Source of the DNA: an uncultured Lachnospiraceae bacterium
GTDB taxonomy: Bacteria > Bacillota > Clostridia > Lachnospirales > Lachnospiraceae
Assembly: GCA_910588755.1 (NCBI GenBank)
Contig: CAJUQZ010000053.1
Span: 1-24,772 of the forward strand
Reading direction: 5' to 3'
Length of the DNA: 24,772 nt
Position 1 is the stretch's first letter; every line of letters starts with the position of its first letter. A program made the position numbers and the translations under genes. The notes beneath the pieces are model-generated. The model had not been told where the DNA came from. It did no database searches and saw only the letters and a list, made by a program, of their open reading frames with translations. Below are positions 7,366 to 15,180 of this stretch, piece after piece.

Positions 7366-7423
7366 AGGAACTGTCACAAAATAATTTGCAGGAAAACGCG
7401 CAAATTATTTCGTGACAGTTCCT
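7366..7423. repeat. Long hairpin between ddl and murF, 24-bp arms
   Basis: The left arm 7366-7389 (AGGAACTGTCACAAAATAAT...) and right arm 7400-7423 (...TTATTTCGTGACAGTTCCT) are inverted copies with one mismatch, around a 10-nt loop. No T-run follows, so it is not a classical terminator. The ends AGGAACTGT recur at 9734-9742, so this may be a small dispersed palindromic element. As RNA it could modulate ddl-to-murF read-through or protect the ddl message. Confidence 0.75.
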
Positions 7424-7445
7424 TACTGATAATGGAGGGACCGGC

Positions 7446-9032
7446 ATGAGAAATATGACATTGAAAAGAATTGCGGAGGCAGTAAAGGGTGTGCTTCATA
7501 CAGAAGGGGTCTCACCTACTGTCAACGTGAATACAACAGAGGCGGCGGGTGTCGTGATCGACTCGCGGAAGGCTGAAAAGAATGATATCTTTATAGCGAC
7601 GCGCGGCGAGCGTGTGGACGGACACAGCTTTATTGGCCAAGTGTTTGATGCCGGTGCGCTGGGCGTCATCTGCGAGAGGGCGCCGGAGAATCCCGGGGGC
7701 GCATATATTGTCGTGGAGGACAGTTTTCAGGCGTTGAAGGATCTGGCGGAATATTATCGCGGTCAGCTTGATATCAGGGTGGTAGGCATCACGGGGAGCG
7801 TCGGCAAGACCAGCACAAAGGAATTTGTGGCCAGTGTGCTGTCAAAGGGATTTCGCGTGTTAAAGACGGAAGGAAACTTTAACAATGAGATCGGGCTGCC
7901 ACTGACCGTGCTCCGGATTCGGGAGGACTGTGAGATCGCAGTTCTGGAAATGGGGATCAGCGATTTTGGGGAGATGCACAGGTTAAGCCGGATTGCAAAG
8001 CCGGATGTGTGTGTTATCACGAATATCGGGCAGTGTCATTTGGAAAATCTCGGGACAAGGGACGGGATTCTTCGGGCGAAATCGGAGATTTTTGATTTTA
8101 TGCAGGAGGGGGGACAGATCTGCCTCAACGGCGATGACGATAAGCTGGTCACGATCAGGGAAGTCAGAGGGAGCATTCCGGTCTTTTTCGGCAGTGGAGA
8201 TAACAGTGCTGTTTATGCGGATCACTATGAGAACAGGGGACTTTTGGGCAGCAGGGCGCAGATGCATGTCAGTAAGGTACTCATGAAAGCAGCGCAGGAG
8301 ACTGATTTTGCAGTGGAGATACCGCTTCCGGGCGAGCATATGCTCTACAATGCGCTTGCGGCGACGACGGTGGGCGCGTTGATGGGATTGTCCGCGCAGC
8401 AGATTCAGGCGGGAATCCGCGATGTAGAGGCGGTTGGAGGCAGAAGCCATGTGATACGCACCGACAGGCTTACTCTGATTGATGACTGTTACAATGCAAA
8501 TCCTGTCTCGATGAAGGCGGCCATTGATCTGCTCTATATGACAGAGGTGTCAGGTATGGCAGGCGAGTTGCAAGCGGCAGATGCAACAAACAAGACAGAG
8601 GTGTCGGAAGTGGCAGGCGAACCTCAAACCGTAGATGCAACAAAAAACACAGAAGTGACAGAACTGTCAGGTGAGTTAGAGGGGACAAATACGTCAGATA
8701 CGCCACAAGAGTTTTATAAAATTGTGCGAAAGGTCGCGATTCTTGGGGATATGTTTGAACTTGGCGCAGACGAGGCGGCACTGCACCGCGAGGTGGGGGC
8801 CTACGCGGCCAGAAAAGGCATTGATGTGATTGTTTGCGTGGGAACTCTGTGCAGAAATATGTATGACGGTGTGGTCAGTGTAGGGAATCCGTCTGTAAAG
8901 GCGTATTACTATGAGAGCAAGGAAGAACTGTCAGCAAAGATCGGGGAGATTATCCGTGACGGGGATCTCGTGCTTGTCAAAGCATCACATGGGATGCATT
9001 TTGAGGAGATTATAGCGAAACTGTCGTTATAG
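7446..9032 (+). CDS. murF: UDP-MurNAc-tripeptide--D-Ala-D-Ala ligase with a repeat insertion
   Basis: 528 residues; typical MurF is about 450-460. It adds the dipeptide made by Ddl to the muramyl tripeptide in the cytoplasm. Motifs: substrate-binding DSRKAEKNDIFIA; P-loop GITGSVGKTSTKEF (from G114); NFNNEIGLPLT; ITNIGQCHLENLG; DDCYNANPVSMKAA (from D346); and VAILGDMFELG. Between the last two, where family members have about 10-15 residues, lie about 66, including three 18-residue repeats (residues 366-419; second copy TEVSEVAGEPQTVDATKN). The insertion sits in the C-terminal domain, is acidic and probably disordered. Start ATG 7446 follows GGAGGG (7434-7439). Confidence 0.93.
   Translation: MRNMTLKRIAEAVKGVLHTEGVSPTVNVNTTEAAGVVIDSRKAEKNDIFIATRGERVDGHSFIGQVFDAGALGVICERAPENPGGAYIVVEDSFQALKDLAEYYRGQLDIRVVGITGSVGKTSTKEFVASVLSKGFRVLKTEGNFNNEIGLPLTVLRIREDCEIAVLEMGISDFGEMHRLSRIAKPDVCVITNIGQCHLENLGTRDGILRAKSEIFDFMQEGGQICLNGDDDKLVTIREVRGSIPVFFGSGDNSAVYADHYENRGLLGSRAQMHVSKVLMKAAQETDFAVEIPLPGEHMLYNALAATTVGALMGLSAQQIQAGIRDVEAVGGRSHVIRTDRLTLIDDCYNANPVSMKAAIDLLYMTEVSGMAGELQAADATNKTEVSEVAGEPQTVDATKNTEVTELSGELEGTNTSDTPQEFYKIVRKVAILGDMFELGADEAALHREVGAYAARKGIDVIVCVGTLCRNMYDGVVSVGNPSVKAYYYESKEELSAKIGEIIRDGDLVLVKASHGMHFEEIIAKLSL
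8541..8702 (+). repeat. Three 54-bp repeats inside murF
   Basis: Copies at 8541-8594, 8595-8648 and 8649-8702, each starting ACAGA(G/A)GTG. The first two are the closest (both end GATGCAACAAA...AA(G/C)); the third has diverged. All keep the murF frame. Confidence 0.85.
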
Positions 9033-9107
9033 TTCCGCTCAGGACTTTGCACTACGCTGCAAATTATGATTTATACAAGCCACGGAAGAACATGCAGTGG
9101 TTGAGAA

Positions 9108-9148
9108 GCATCAATCCGGTCGCGAAGCGATTTTGCGTGGATTGATGC
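9108..9148. repeat. Hairpin downstream of murF
   Basis: GCATCAATCC (9108-9117) is matched by GGATTGATGC (9139-9148). The 21-nt loop holds an inner hairpin, TCGC-GAA-GCGA. There is no T-run. It lies in the 155-nt gap between murF and a convergent gene and may end or stabilise the murF message. I see no gene in this gap. Confidence 0.55.
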
Positions 9149-9187
9149 CTGTAACAGGTAGCATATGATGGAAAAGTTTCCCTGCTC

Positions 9188-9721
9188 CTATGGATTTAGG
9201 GTATTTTCTGACATTAAAGATTGTTCCCAGTTATCAGGAATACAGTCAAAGGAACCGTACTTGCGCAGAAAAAACCGGGTATCCCTGTATTCAAAGGTAA
9301 CGTCAAGCTGAGTATTTTTATTGGTGCACCAGTAATCAAAGACAATGATATTTGGCTCTTCGATATAAATTATTTCCAGCTCAAAGGGAAACGCCTTTTT
9401 TTGCGGGGCAGGTTCTTTTTCCATGCTTTGTGAATAATCGAATCGCAGAACCCAGTCGGGACTTGGCAGGCACACGTACCCGCTTTGTTTCATTCTGTTT
9501 TTCTGGTTAAAGCGCTGTACCAGATTGTCCAGCTCACAGATATGTTTTGCTAAAAATGCGAGAAAGCTGCGTACTTCATCAAGCGAACCATAGCAGCTTT
9601 CCATATCTACAGCAATGTCGTAATCTTCTTCTCTTGAAAGATATACATATCCGTCGCTCTCGGTACACAATTGGCCTGTGTCTGTAATAAATTTAGAAAT
9701 ATCACTATAGCGGTTATACAT
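9188..9721 (-). CDS. Unrecognised soluble protein of 177 residues
   Basis: I do not recognise this family. The protein has no signal peptide or membrane helix. It is acidic and rich in Tyr, Phe and Asp, with a helical segment (about 45-75: LDEVRSFLAFLAKHICELDNL) followed by alternating beta-like stretches (YVCLPSPDWVLRFDY, ELEIIYIEEPNIIVFDYWC, LDVTFEYRDTRFFLRKYGSFDCI). That pattern is seen in small uncharacterised or immunity-like proteins, but no assignment is justified. ATG 9721-9719 is preceded on the minus strand by AGAGG at good spacing. The gene is convergent to murF and 39 nt downstream of plsC on the same strand, so it may share the plsC transcript. Confidence 0.65.
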   Translation of the reverse strand: MYNRYSDISKFITDTGQLCTESDGYVYLSREEDYDIAVDMESCYGSLDEVRSFLAFLAKHICELDNLVQRFNQKNRMKQSGYVCLPSPDWVLRFDYSQSMEKEPAPQKKAFPFELEIIYIEEPNIIVFDYWCTNKNTQLDVTFEYRDTRFFLRKYGSFDCIPDNWEQSLMSENTLNP

Positions 9722-9760
9722 GTGAATTCCTCTTAGGAACTGTTCAGAAATTACTTGTGA

Positions 9761-10495
9761 CTAGATGTTATCTTTATTTCGATTATAAGTCTCCATAATG
9801 ATCTCCTGCACATAGGGTGCGAGCTTTTTCTGCTGCTCCTTTGGAAGCTCTTTGATGTAGATTGGTTTCCCGTACTCAATAATAACATGTGCTTTTTTAA
9901 TTCGCGGAAACTGGTTCTCAAAGACGGCAGCGCTGTTGTTAATCGTCATGGGGACAATCGGGCAGTTTGCCTTTGCGGCAATTTTGAAGCTTCCTTCATG
10001 AAAGGGAAGCAAGGTGCCCTCCTCCTTGTTTCGGGTTCCCTCCGGAAAGATACAGATGGACTTGCCGTTTTTCATCAGGTCGATTGCGGCGAGAATGGTC
10101 TGCATGCCAGCCTTGATATTCTCCCGGTCAAGAAACAGACAGTGGAGGTTGCGCATCCAGATATTGAGTAGCGGAACTTTCTCCATGCTTTTCTTGGCGA
10201 TGTAGCCGGTGGGGCGCGGGACGCGTATGTAGGTCAGCACAACGTCAAAAAAACTCCTATGGTTTCCGATATAGAGCACAGGCGTGTCCAACGGGATATT
10301 TTCCTCACCGATATAATCTACCTTTGCGCCCGCCAGAAAACGCACGCATCGAAATGCCCAGTTGACAATCGCCAGGCTAGAGCGGCTCTTGACGTCGGGA
10401 TTATATTTGCCAATGATCCATTCTACAAGCATGATGGGCATGCTCAGTATGAGAAAGAGAATCACAAAGCCTGCCACAAGAATCAATCGAATCAT
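9761..10495 (-). CDS. plsC: 1-acyl-sn-glycerol-3-phosphate acyltransferase (PlsC family)
   Basis: 244 residues with an N-terminal membrane helix (about 2-27). It has the acyltransferase motifs: NHRSFFD (HX4D, His79/Asp84), FLDRENIKAG (motif II region), FPEGTR (150-155) and PIVPMTINNS (motif IV). It should transfer an acyl chain to the sn-2 position of lysophosphatidic acid at the membrane, forming phosphatidic acid. The start is not certain: ATG 10495 gives MIRLILV with a GGAAAGG stretch 12 nt upstream, and an in-frame start at 10528 would add 11 residues and contain that stretch. The gene runs opposite to the PrcB-like gene, and the two share a 150-nt AT-rich intergenic region. Confidence 0.88.
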   Translation of the reverse strand: MIRLILVAGFVILFLILSMPIMLVEWIIGKYNPDVKSRSSLAIVNWAFRCVRFLAGAKVDYIGEENIPLDTPVLYIGNHRSFFDVVLTYIRVPRPTGYIAKKSMEKVPLLNIWMRNLHCLFLDRENIKAGMQTILAAIDLMKNGKSICIFPEGTRNKEEGTLLPFHEGSFKIAAKANCPIVPMTINNSAAVFENQFPRIKKAHVIIEYGKPIYIKELPKEQQKKLAPYVQEIIMETYNRNKDNI

Positions 10496-10645
10496 AATAA
10501 TACCATACCTTTCCAAAAATAATACCAATGACTATATCTTATACATTTTTGCGGGTAAAATCAACCGAAAACGTATATCTTTTTGAATTAAGACATAATA
10601 ATAGATAAAAAAGTTCGTTGCGATTGATTTGTGTTAGGAGGAAAA

Positions 10646-11110
10646 ATGGACATATTTATGGATTTGGTACATTCGATGAAAAAAAGGAAAAATGGGAAAA
10701 AGAGGCTGCTTCTTGCCGCGGTCACAGCCCTTTTGACCGTGGGGATACTAGGCTGCAGCGAAAAGGAGGAAACACCGGAGGATAAGATCAACGACCTTGA
10801 TTTCACAGTGGTCGGCGAGGACCAGCAGCCGGATTCCTTGAAGGACATTATCGCGGAGAAATACGCGGATTCATTCCAGATCAGCTATACGCTGGGAGAG
10901 GATCTCTACATAGCGGTTGGCTACGGCGAGCAGCCAAGCGGCGGATACAGCATCAGCGTCAACGCGTTTTATGAGACCAATGACACACTGGTTATCGACA
11001 CGACGCTGATTGGCCCGGGCAAGGCTGAAAACGTGACCAAGACGCCAACACGCCCGTATATTGTAGTGAAAACACGAAATATCGCGGATAAGATGATAGA
11101 ATTTAAGTAA
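10646..11110 (+). CDS. PrcB-domain lipoprotein
   Basis: 154 residues. After a basic N-terminus (MKKRKNGKKR) comes a hydrophobic stretch and a clear lipobox, GILGC, so it should be a membrane-anchored exported lipoprotein. The C-terminal 70 residues match the PrcB C-terminal domain pattern (VGYGEQPSGGYSISV, then TTLIGPGKAENVTKTPTRPYIVV). PrcB is the accessory subunit of the PrcA protease complex of spirochaetes; in Firmicutes the domain occurs alone in small lipoproteins of unknown role. No protease gene is adjacent. Start ATG 10646 is chosen for GGAGG (10637-10641), 4 nt upstream; a GTG at 10631 lies too early. pyrC follows after 78 nt. Confidence 0.75.
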   Translation: MDIFMDLVHSMKKRKNGKKRLLLAAVTALLTVGILGCSEKEETPEDKINDLDFTVVGEDQQPDSLKDIIAEKYADSFQISYTLGEDLYIAVGYGEQPSGGYSISVNAFYETNDTLVIDTTLIGPGKAENVTKTPTRPYIVVKTRNIADKMIEFK

Positions 11111-11188
11111 AATATATGGTAGTATTATAATAAGTAATCATTCCTTTAGAGTATTTTAAGAATGTTTTGAAATGAGAGGTACAAAGAG

Positions 11189-12487
11189 ATGATCTTGATA
11201 AAGAACGGTATAGTGGTTGATCCGGCAGACAATATAGAACGTCCCGCGGACGTTCTGATAAAAAGCGGGAAAATCAGCAAAATAGCAGAAACGATAGAGG
11301 CAGGCGGCGAGTGTGGCGCAGGCTGCAAAATCATTGACGCGTCCGGCTGCATCGTAGCGCCGGGACTGGTCGATGTGCATGTGCATTTCCGCGATCCGGG
11401 GTTTACGTATAAGGAGGATATCGAAACAGGCGCCAGGGCGGCAGTAAAAGGCGGCTTTACCAGTGTGGTGCTGATGGCAAACACAAAACCCCCGGTTGAC
11501 AATGTCGATACGCTAACATATGTTATTGAAAAAGGAAAAAAGACGCCTTTGAAAATATATACCTGTGCCACGGTCACAAAGAAAATGGCGGGAAAGGAGC
11601 TGACGGATATGGAGCAGCTTCTAGAAAGGGGCGCAGTGGGCTTTACCGACGACGGTATTCCTATCATGGACGCGGAGTTGATGGCGCGCGCTATGACAAA
11701 AGCGGCAGCATTAAAAGTGCCAGTCAGCCTTCACGAGGAAAATCCCGAATTGATTTCGAACAATGGCATAAACAGAGGAAGGGCATCAGAACACTATGGG
11801 ATCGGCGGTTCTCCGCGAGAGGCTGAGATATCATTGATCGAGCGGGATCTCGAACTAGCATTGAAAACAGGCGCTATTTTAAATGTTCAACACATCAGCA
11901 CGAAGGAGGGAGTAGAACTTGTCAGGCAGGCGAAAAGGAGAGCGTCGGCCGTTGGAAAAAATAATATCCATGCGGAGGCGACCCCCCATCATTTCAGTCT
12001 GACACAGGAGGCTGCAATCGAGCATGGAACGCTTGCAAAGATGAATCCGCCGCTTCGGGAGGAGTCTGACAGGCAGGCCATTATTGAGGGCCTAAAAGAC
12101 GGCACGATCGATATTATCGCCACAGACCATGCGCCGCACAGCAGGGAGGAAAAGGAAAAGCCGATTACCGAGGCGCCAAGCGGCATTATCGGCCTGGAGA
12201 CAGCGCTTGCGCTTGGCATTACAAAACTTGTCGATGAGGGGGCGCTTTCCATAAAGCAGCTGATAGAGCGAATGTCAACCAATCCGGCACAGATGTATGG
12301 GCTTTCTGCGGGGACATTAACAGAGGGGAGTGCCGCTGACCTTGTGATATTTGACGCGGGTGCTTCACAGGTTGTAAAAGATTTTGTGTCAAAGTCTGCC
12401 AATTCGCCATTTACAGGCCAGACGCTCAAAGGCGTCGTGAGATATACGATTGTGGACGGAGAGATACAGTATTGCAATAAAGGATAA
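11189..12487 (+). CDS. pyrC: Dihydroorotase
   Basis: 432 residues, the length of class I dihydroorotases. It closes carbamoyl-aspartate to dihydroorotate in pyrimidine synthesis. The zinc and catalytic residues are all visible: VDVHVHFRDPG (His64, His66), AVGFTDDG, SLHEENPE, NVQHISTKEG and the catalytic Asp in IATDHAPH; substrate-binding residues are in MANTKPPVDN. ATG 11189 has GAGAGG 9 nt upstream. The gene is not in a pyr operon here; its neighbours are the PrcB lipoprotein upstream and a terminator downstream. No PyrR-binding attenuator or other pyrimidine control element is seen in the 78-nt gap. Confidence 0.95.
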   Translation: MILIKNGIVVDPADNIERPADVLIKSGKISKIAETIEAGGECGAGCKIIDASGCIVAPGLVDVHVHFRDPGFTYKEDIETGARAAVKGGFTSVVLMANTKPPVDNVDTLTYVIEKGKKTPLKIYTCATVTKKMAGKELTDMEQLLERGAVGFTDDGIPIMDAELMARAMTKAAALKVPVSLHEENPELISNNGINRGRASEHYGIGGSPREAEISLIERDLELALKTGAILNVQHISTKEGVELVRQAKRRASAVGKNNIHAEATPHHFSLTQEAAIEHGTLAKMNPPLREESDRQAIIEGLKDGTIDIIATDHAPHSREEKEKPITEAPSGIIGLETALALGITKLVDEGALSIKQLIERMSTNPAQMYGLSAGTLTEGSAADLVIFDAGASQVVKDFVSKSANSPFTGQTLKGVVRYTIVDGEIQYCNKG

Positions 12488-12491
12488 TACT

Positions 12492-12531
12492 AAAACGGGC
12501 ATTACGTAGATTCTATGTAATGCCCGTTTTT
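12492..12531. terminator. Bidirectional terminator between convergent pyrC and araC-type gene
   Basis: Arms AAAACGGGCATTAC (12492-12505) and GTAATGCCCGTTTT (12517-12530) are perfectly complementary, with A- and T-runs at both ends, so it can work on both strands. Confidence 0.9.
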
Positions 12532-12546
12532 ACACATCCCGCGCGG

Positions 12547-12573
12547 CGAGTAGGGGAAAGTCTTCCCTACTCG
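12547..12573. repeat. Small hairpin after the terminator
   Basis: CGAGTAGGG (12547-12555) and CCCTACTCG (12565-12573) pair perfectly, and GAA/TT inside extends the stem with a bulge. No T-run follows. It lies in the 3' region of the araC-type transcript, before the bidirectional terminator. Confidence 0.5.
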
Positions 12574-12593
12574 ATTGCACAGCCCTAACTGCT

Positions 12594-14879
12594 TTATCCG
12601 TCGCGCATCGCGCTTGGCGTGATGCCGTAAACCTTTTTGAATGCGCGGCGGAAGGTGTTTGCATTGTTGTAGCCCACGGAGAGGTACAGTTCATTTAGGC
12701 TGATATCGGTCTCGCGAATGAGCCTGGCAGCCTCACTTAACCGTATCGTTTCCAGATACGTCGAGAAGTTTACCCCCTTTTTCTCCTTGAACAGGTGCGA
12801 GAAGTAGCTCTCTGATATCTGGAACTCATCTGATATCTTGTTTAGTCCCATAGAAGGATCAGAATAGTTTTCGAGGATGTATTTTTCAATCGTAGTGATC
12901 AGGTCAGAGTCGTCACTCTTGGCGGTGAACAGTTTGCAGAGCTTTATGGCGATATCCTCACAGAGCTTAAAGGAAACATGCTGGTTGAAGATTTCATCCA
13001 GATCTTTGATGGTTTCTGCAGGGGTGTTGTGTGGGAGTGCAAACCGCGCTTTCAACAAAGTGTTTCGGATGTCGGACAGCAGAAACTGCACCATTGGGAT
13101 CGGCAGAGAGCGCTCCTCGATGTTTTCCTGATGCAGCAGGCTGAAGAGCTCGAGCACCTGAGAGGTATTTCCGGTCGTGATAAAGTGGATCAACTTAGTA
13201 GAAAGCTCGTTCGGATAGTAAAATGTACTCGAATCCTTCTTGATAAATTCATACGGAAAGAATATATAGTTTTTGCTGGTGTAGTTGACAGCCTCCATCG
13301 CCTGCTGGTAGGATTCCCAGACATTTAAAATATCATCTGTATTTTTACCAATGCCCGCAAAGAGCCAGATGCCATAGGTATCTAGCAAATGGTCATGCAG
13401 CTTTACGACTGCCTCGTTGGTCTTGATAATCAGGTCCGTCCCATCGTCAGGTTTTCCAACAACAATCAGCGCATAGACGCGGTCGGAGGGGCTAAAGCAG
13501 TACAGCGGATCGCCCAGATACTGCCGCAGCGTTTCGCGCACGATCTGGTTGCATTCCTCAAGTGTGATAAATTCACTCGGGGACGATTGGAATTCTGTGG
13601 CGCTGTTGTACGCTACTACATACAGGCCGTTATAGGTATAGTTTTTATCAGTCAGGCTAAGAAACTCTTTGGCGTAGGTGGCTTCTTCGGGGGAGACGAT
13701 CATGCCCCGCAAAAACTGACGGACATAGGAGTTAAAAATAATCGGGCGCTGGTTGTCCATCACTTCCTCGAGATGGCTCTTTTCTTCCTGCAAGTCACTC
13801 TTTTCCTGCTCTGTCACCTGCAGCTGCTGGTCCAAGTCGATGATTGGCTGGATATTGCGCTTGGAGAGCATGAAAATAATGATTAATCCGCCCACTAATG
13901 CAGCTGCAAATACTGCAGCGTACAAAATTTGAGGAGGTGCATTATTTGTGGTGGAGTCATAGGAAGGATGGCTGTAATAGTAGGAGTATCCTGTTTTTGT
14001 AGAGGTATGGATATCCAGAGACAATTTTTGGGCCGATAAAAAGTCTTCGATTTTGTCAGTCAGCCCATCTGTGATCAGGTTGTCAAAATCTTCACTCTCC
14101 CGAGGGCCAAGTGACAGGATATTGTCTGTATAGTCTGTGAACACGGACAAAAAACGATAGGGAGAGTCCGTGTTAAGGCACTCAAACAAGGAAGAAAGCT
14201 TTTCCTCCTCCAGAACAAAGCACACAACAGCATCAATATTCAAATAGTAGAGGTCGTTCATGTCAATCACATACATATAGTAGGTTTTGCTGCTAAATGG
14301 ACGGATCGTATCCATCGGAATAAAATGGTAATAGCTGGCGGGGTCTGTAAGCGCTTTCATAAAAGTTTCATGTGCGTCCTCCGCGTAGTCCTTAATCCAG
14401 TAGTAATAACGGTTCTGGCCGATAAAGAAACCAGGTCCTATGACAAAGTCTGATTTCGGAAAATAGCAGAAGACCTCCGACATTGGCAGAAGCGCCTCCG
14501 GATACACGTCTGTGGCCATTGTTGTCGCGATAGCATTCCCCAGTTCAAAGAGATTGTTGTCGATAGAGTCCGTCTTAGCAAGCTTTCGAACCCTGTCATC
14601 CTGTAAAAGTTGGCGGCAGTAGGCCTCCATGATGTCCAGATCCTTCTCAAACAGCTCCACATTGCTCATGAGCGTGGATTTGACCTGCCATTGGTACTGG
14701 CTGCGCGCGTTGTTGGTGTTGGCCACATACAGGTAGGTAAACAACACCAATATAATGAAGAGAAAGATGCTGTAGGAAGTCATCATCTTGAGCATCAGCG
14801 CCTGCCTGTCGTTTGTAGGGCTTGTATAAATTTTAGGTGGATTTATGGCATCTTGTATATTTTGGGATTTGATATTCAC
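12594..14879 (-). CDS. Membrane-bound AraC-family regulator with extracellular sensor
   Basis: 761 residues. A first membrane helix (about 30-53) and a second (about 318-338, AAVFAAALVGGLIIIFMLS) enclose an extracellular region of about 265 residues that probably binds the ligand or the loaded binding protein. After a coiled-coil linker (QQLQVTEQEKSDLQEEKSHLEE) comes a cytoplasmic domain of the kind found in YesN-like regulators (GLYVVAYNS..., WLFAGIGK...). The C-terminal 100 residues hold two AraC helix-turn-helix motifs (LNKISDEFQISESYFSHLF and LNELYLSVGYNNANTFRRAF). The start is GTG 14879, with GGAG 8 nt upstream. It is divergent from the sugar ABC transporter, which it very probably controls. 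No histidine kinase is nearby, consistent with a one-component membrane regulator. Confidence 0.88.
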   Translation of the reverse strand: MNIKSQNIQDAINPPKIYTSPTNDRQALMLKMMTSYSIFLFIILVLFTYLYVANTNNARSQYQWQVKSTLMSNVELFEKDLDIMEAYCRQLLQDDRVRKLAKTDSIDNNLFELGNAIATTMATDVYPEALLPMSEVFCYFPKSDFVIGPGFFIGQNRYYYWIKDYAEDAHETFMKALTDPASYYHFIPMDTIRPFSSKTYYMYVIDMNDLYYLNIDAVVCFVLEEEKLSSLFECLNTDSPYRFLSVFTDYTDNILSLGPRESEDFDNLITDGLTDKIEDFLSAQKLSLDIHTSTKTGYSYYYSHPSYDSTTNNAPPQILYAAVFAAALVGGLIIIFMLSKRNIQPIIDLDQQLQVTEQEKSDLQEEKSHLEEVMDNQRPIIFNSYVRQFLRGMIVSPEEATYAKEFLSLTDKNYTYNGLYVVAYNSATEFQSSPSEFITLEECNQIVRETLRQYLGDPLYCFSPSDRVYALIVVGKPDDGTDLIIKTNEAVVKLHDHLLDTYGIWLFAGIGKNTDDILNVWESYQQAMEAVNYTSKNYIFFPYEFIKKDSSTFYYPNELSTKLIHFITTGNTSQVLELFSLLHQENIEERSLPIPMVQFLLSDIRNTLLKARFALPHNTPAETIKDLDEIFNQHVSFKLCEDIAIKLCKLFTAKSDDSDLITTIEKYILENYSDPSMGLNKISDEFQISESYFSHLFKEKKGVNFSTYLETIRLSEAARLIRETDISLNELYLSVGYNNANTFRRAFKKVYGITPSAMRDG

Positions 14880-14946
14880 AGTTTTTACTCCTGAACCCTT
14901 TTATTTTAATATTTTTTATTAAAAAAATTAGTGTTATTTTAGTAAT

Positions 14947-14975
14947 ATTTTATCAGCTTTACAAAAAAAATACAA
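14947..14975 (-). promoter_or_regulatory. Promoter of the araC-type gene
   Basis: On the minus strand TTGTAT (complement of 14970-14975), a 17-nt spacer and TAAAAT (complement of 14947-14952). It is about 70 nt before the GTG start. Confidence 0.5.
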
Positions 14976-14977
14976 CA

Positions 14978-14993
14978 TGTAACTGCTGTTACA
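14978..14993. promoter_or_regulatory. Inverted repeat TGTAAC-N4-GTTACA, operator candidate
   Basis: TGTAACTGCTGTTACA has 6-bp arms and lies directly upstream of the -35 of the regulator promoter. It resembles the element at 15065-15078 (TGTAA...TTACA). Confidence 0.45.
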
Positions 14994-15052
14994 GTCCCAT
15001 TTTTTCAGCTTTTTCAAAAATTGCCCTCAAAATATGCATGCTTCCTCAAATA

Positions 15053-15080
15053 TTGTCTCTTGAATGTAAATGCTTACAAT
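15053..15080 (+). promoter_or_regulatory. Promoter of the ABC transporter operon with overlapping inverted repeat
   Basis: TTGTCT (15053-15058), a 16-nt spacer and TACAAT (15075-15080). An alternative is TTGAAT (15060-15065), 17 nt and TAAAGT (15083-15088). In both cases the inverted repeat TGTAAATGCTTACA (15065-15078) overlaps the core promoter, as expected for an operator. Confidence 0.5.
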
Positions 15081-15180
15081 GCTAAAGTAAATGACATACG
15101 GAGGCAGACCGCAGCAAGCGGGCTCCGGTTGAAACTTTTTAGTTTTCATTCAAAAAATTATACAGGGAGGAAAGTAAGAA

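Noticed and set aside
9734..9760. Insertion-sequence end because of the repeated AGGAACTGT
   Set aside because: No transposase, no target duplication and no matching second end are present nearby; only a short similarity to the ddl-murF hairpin.
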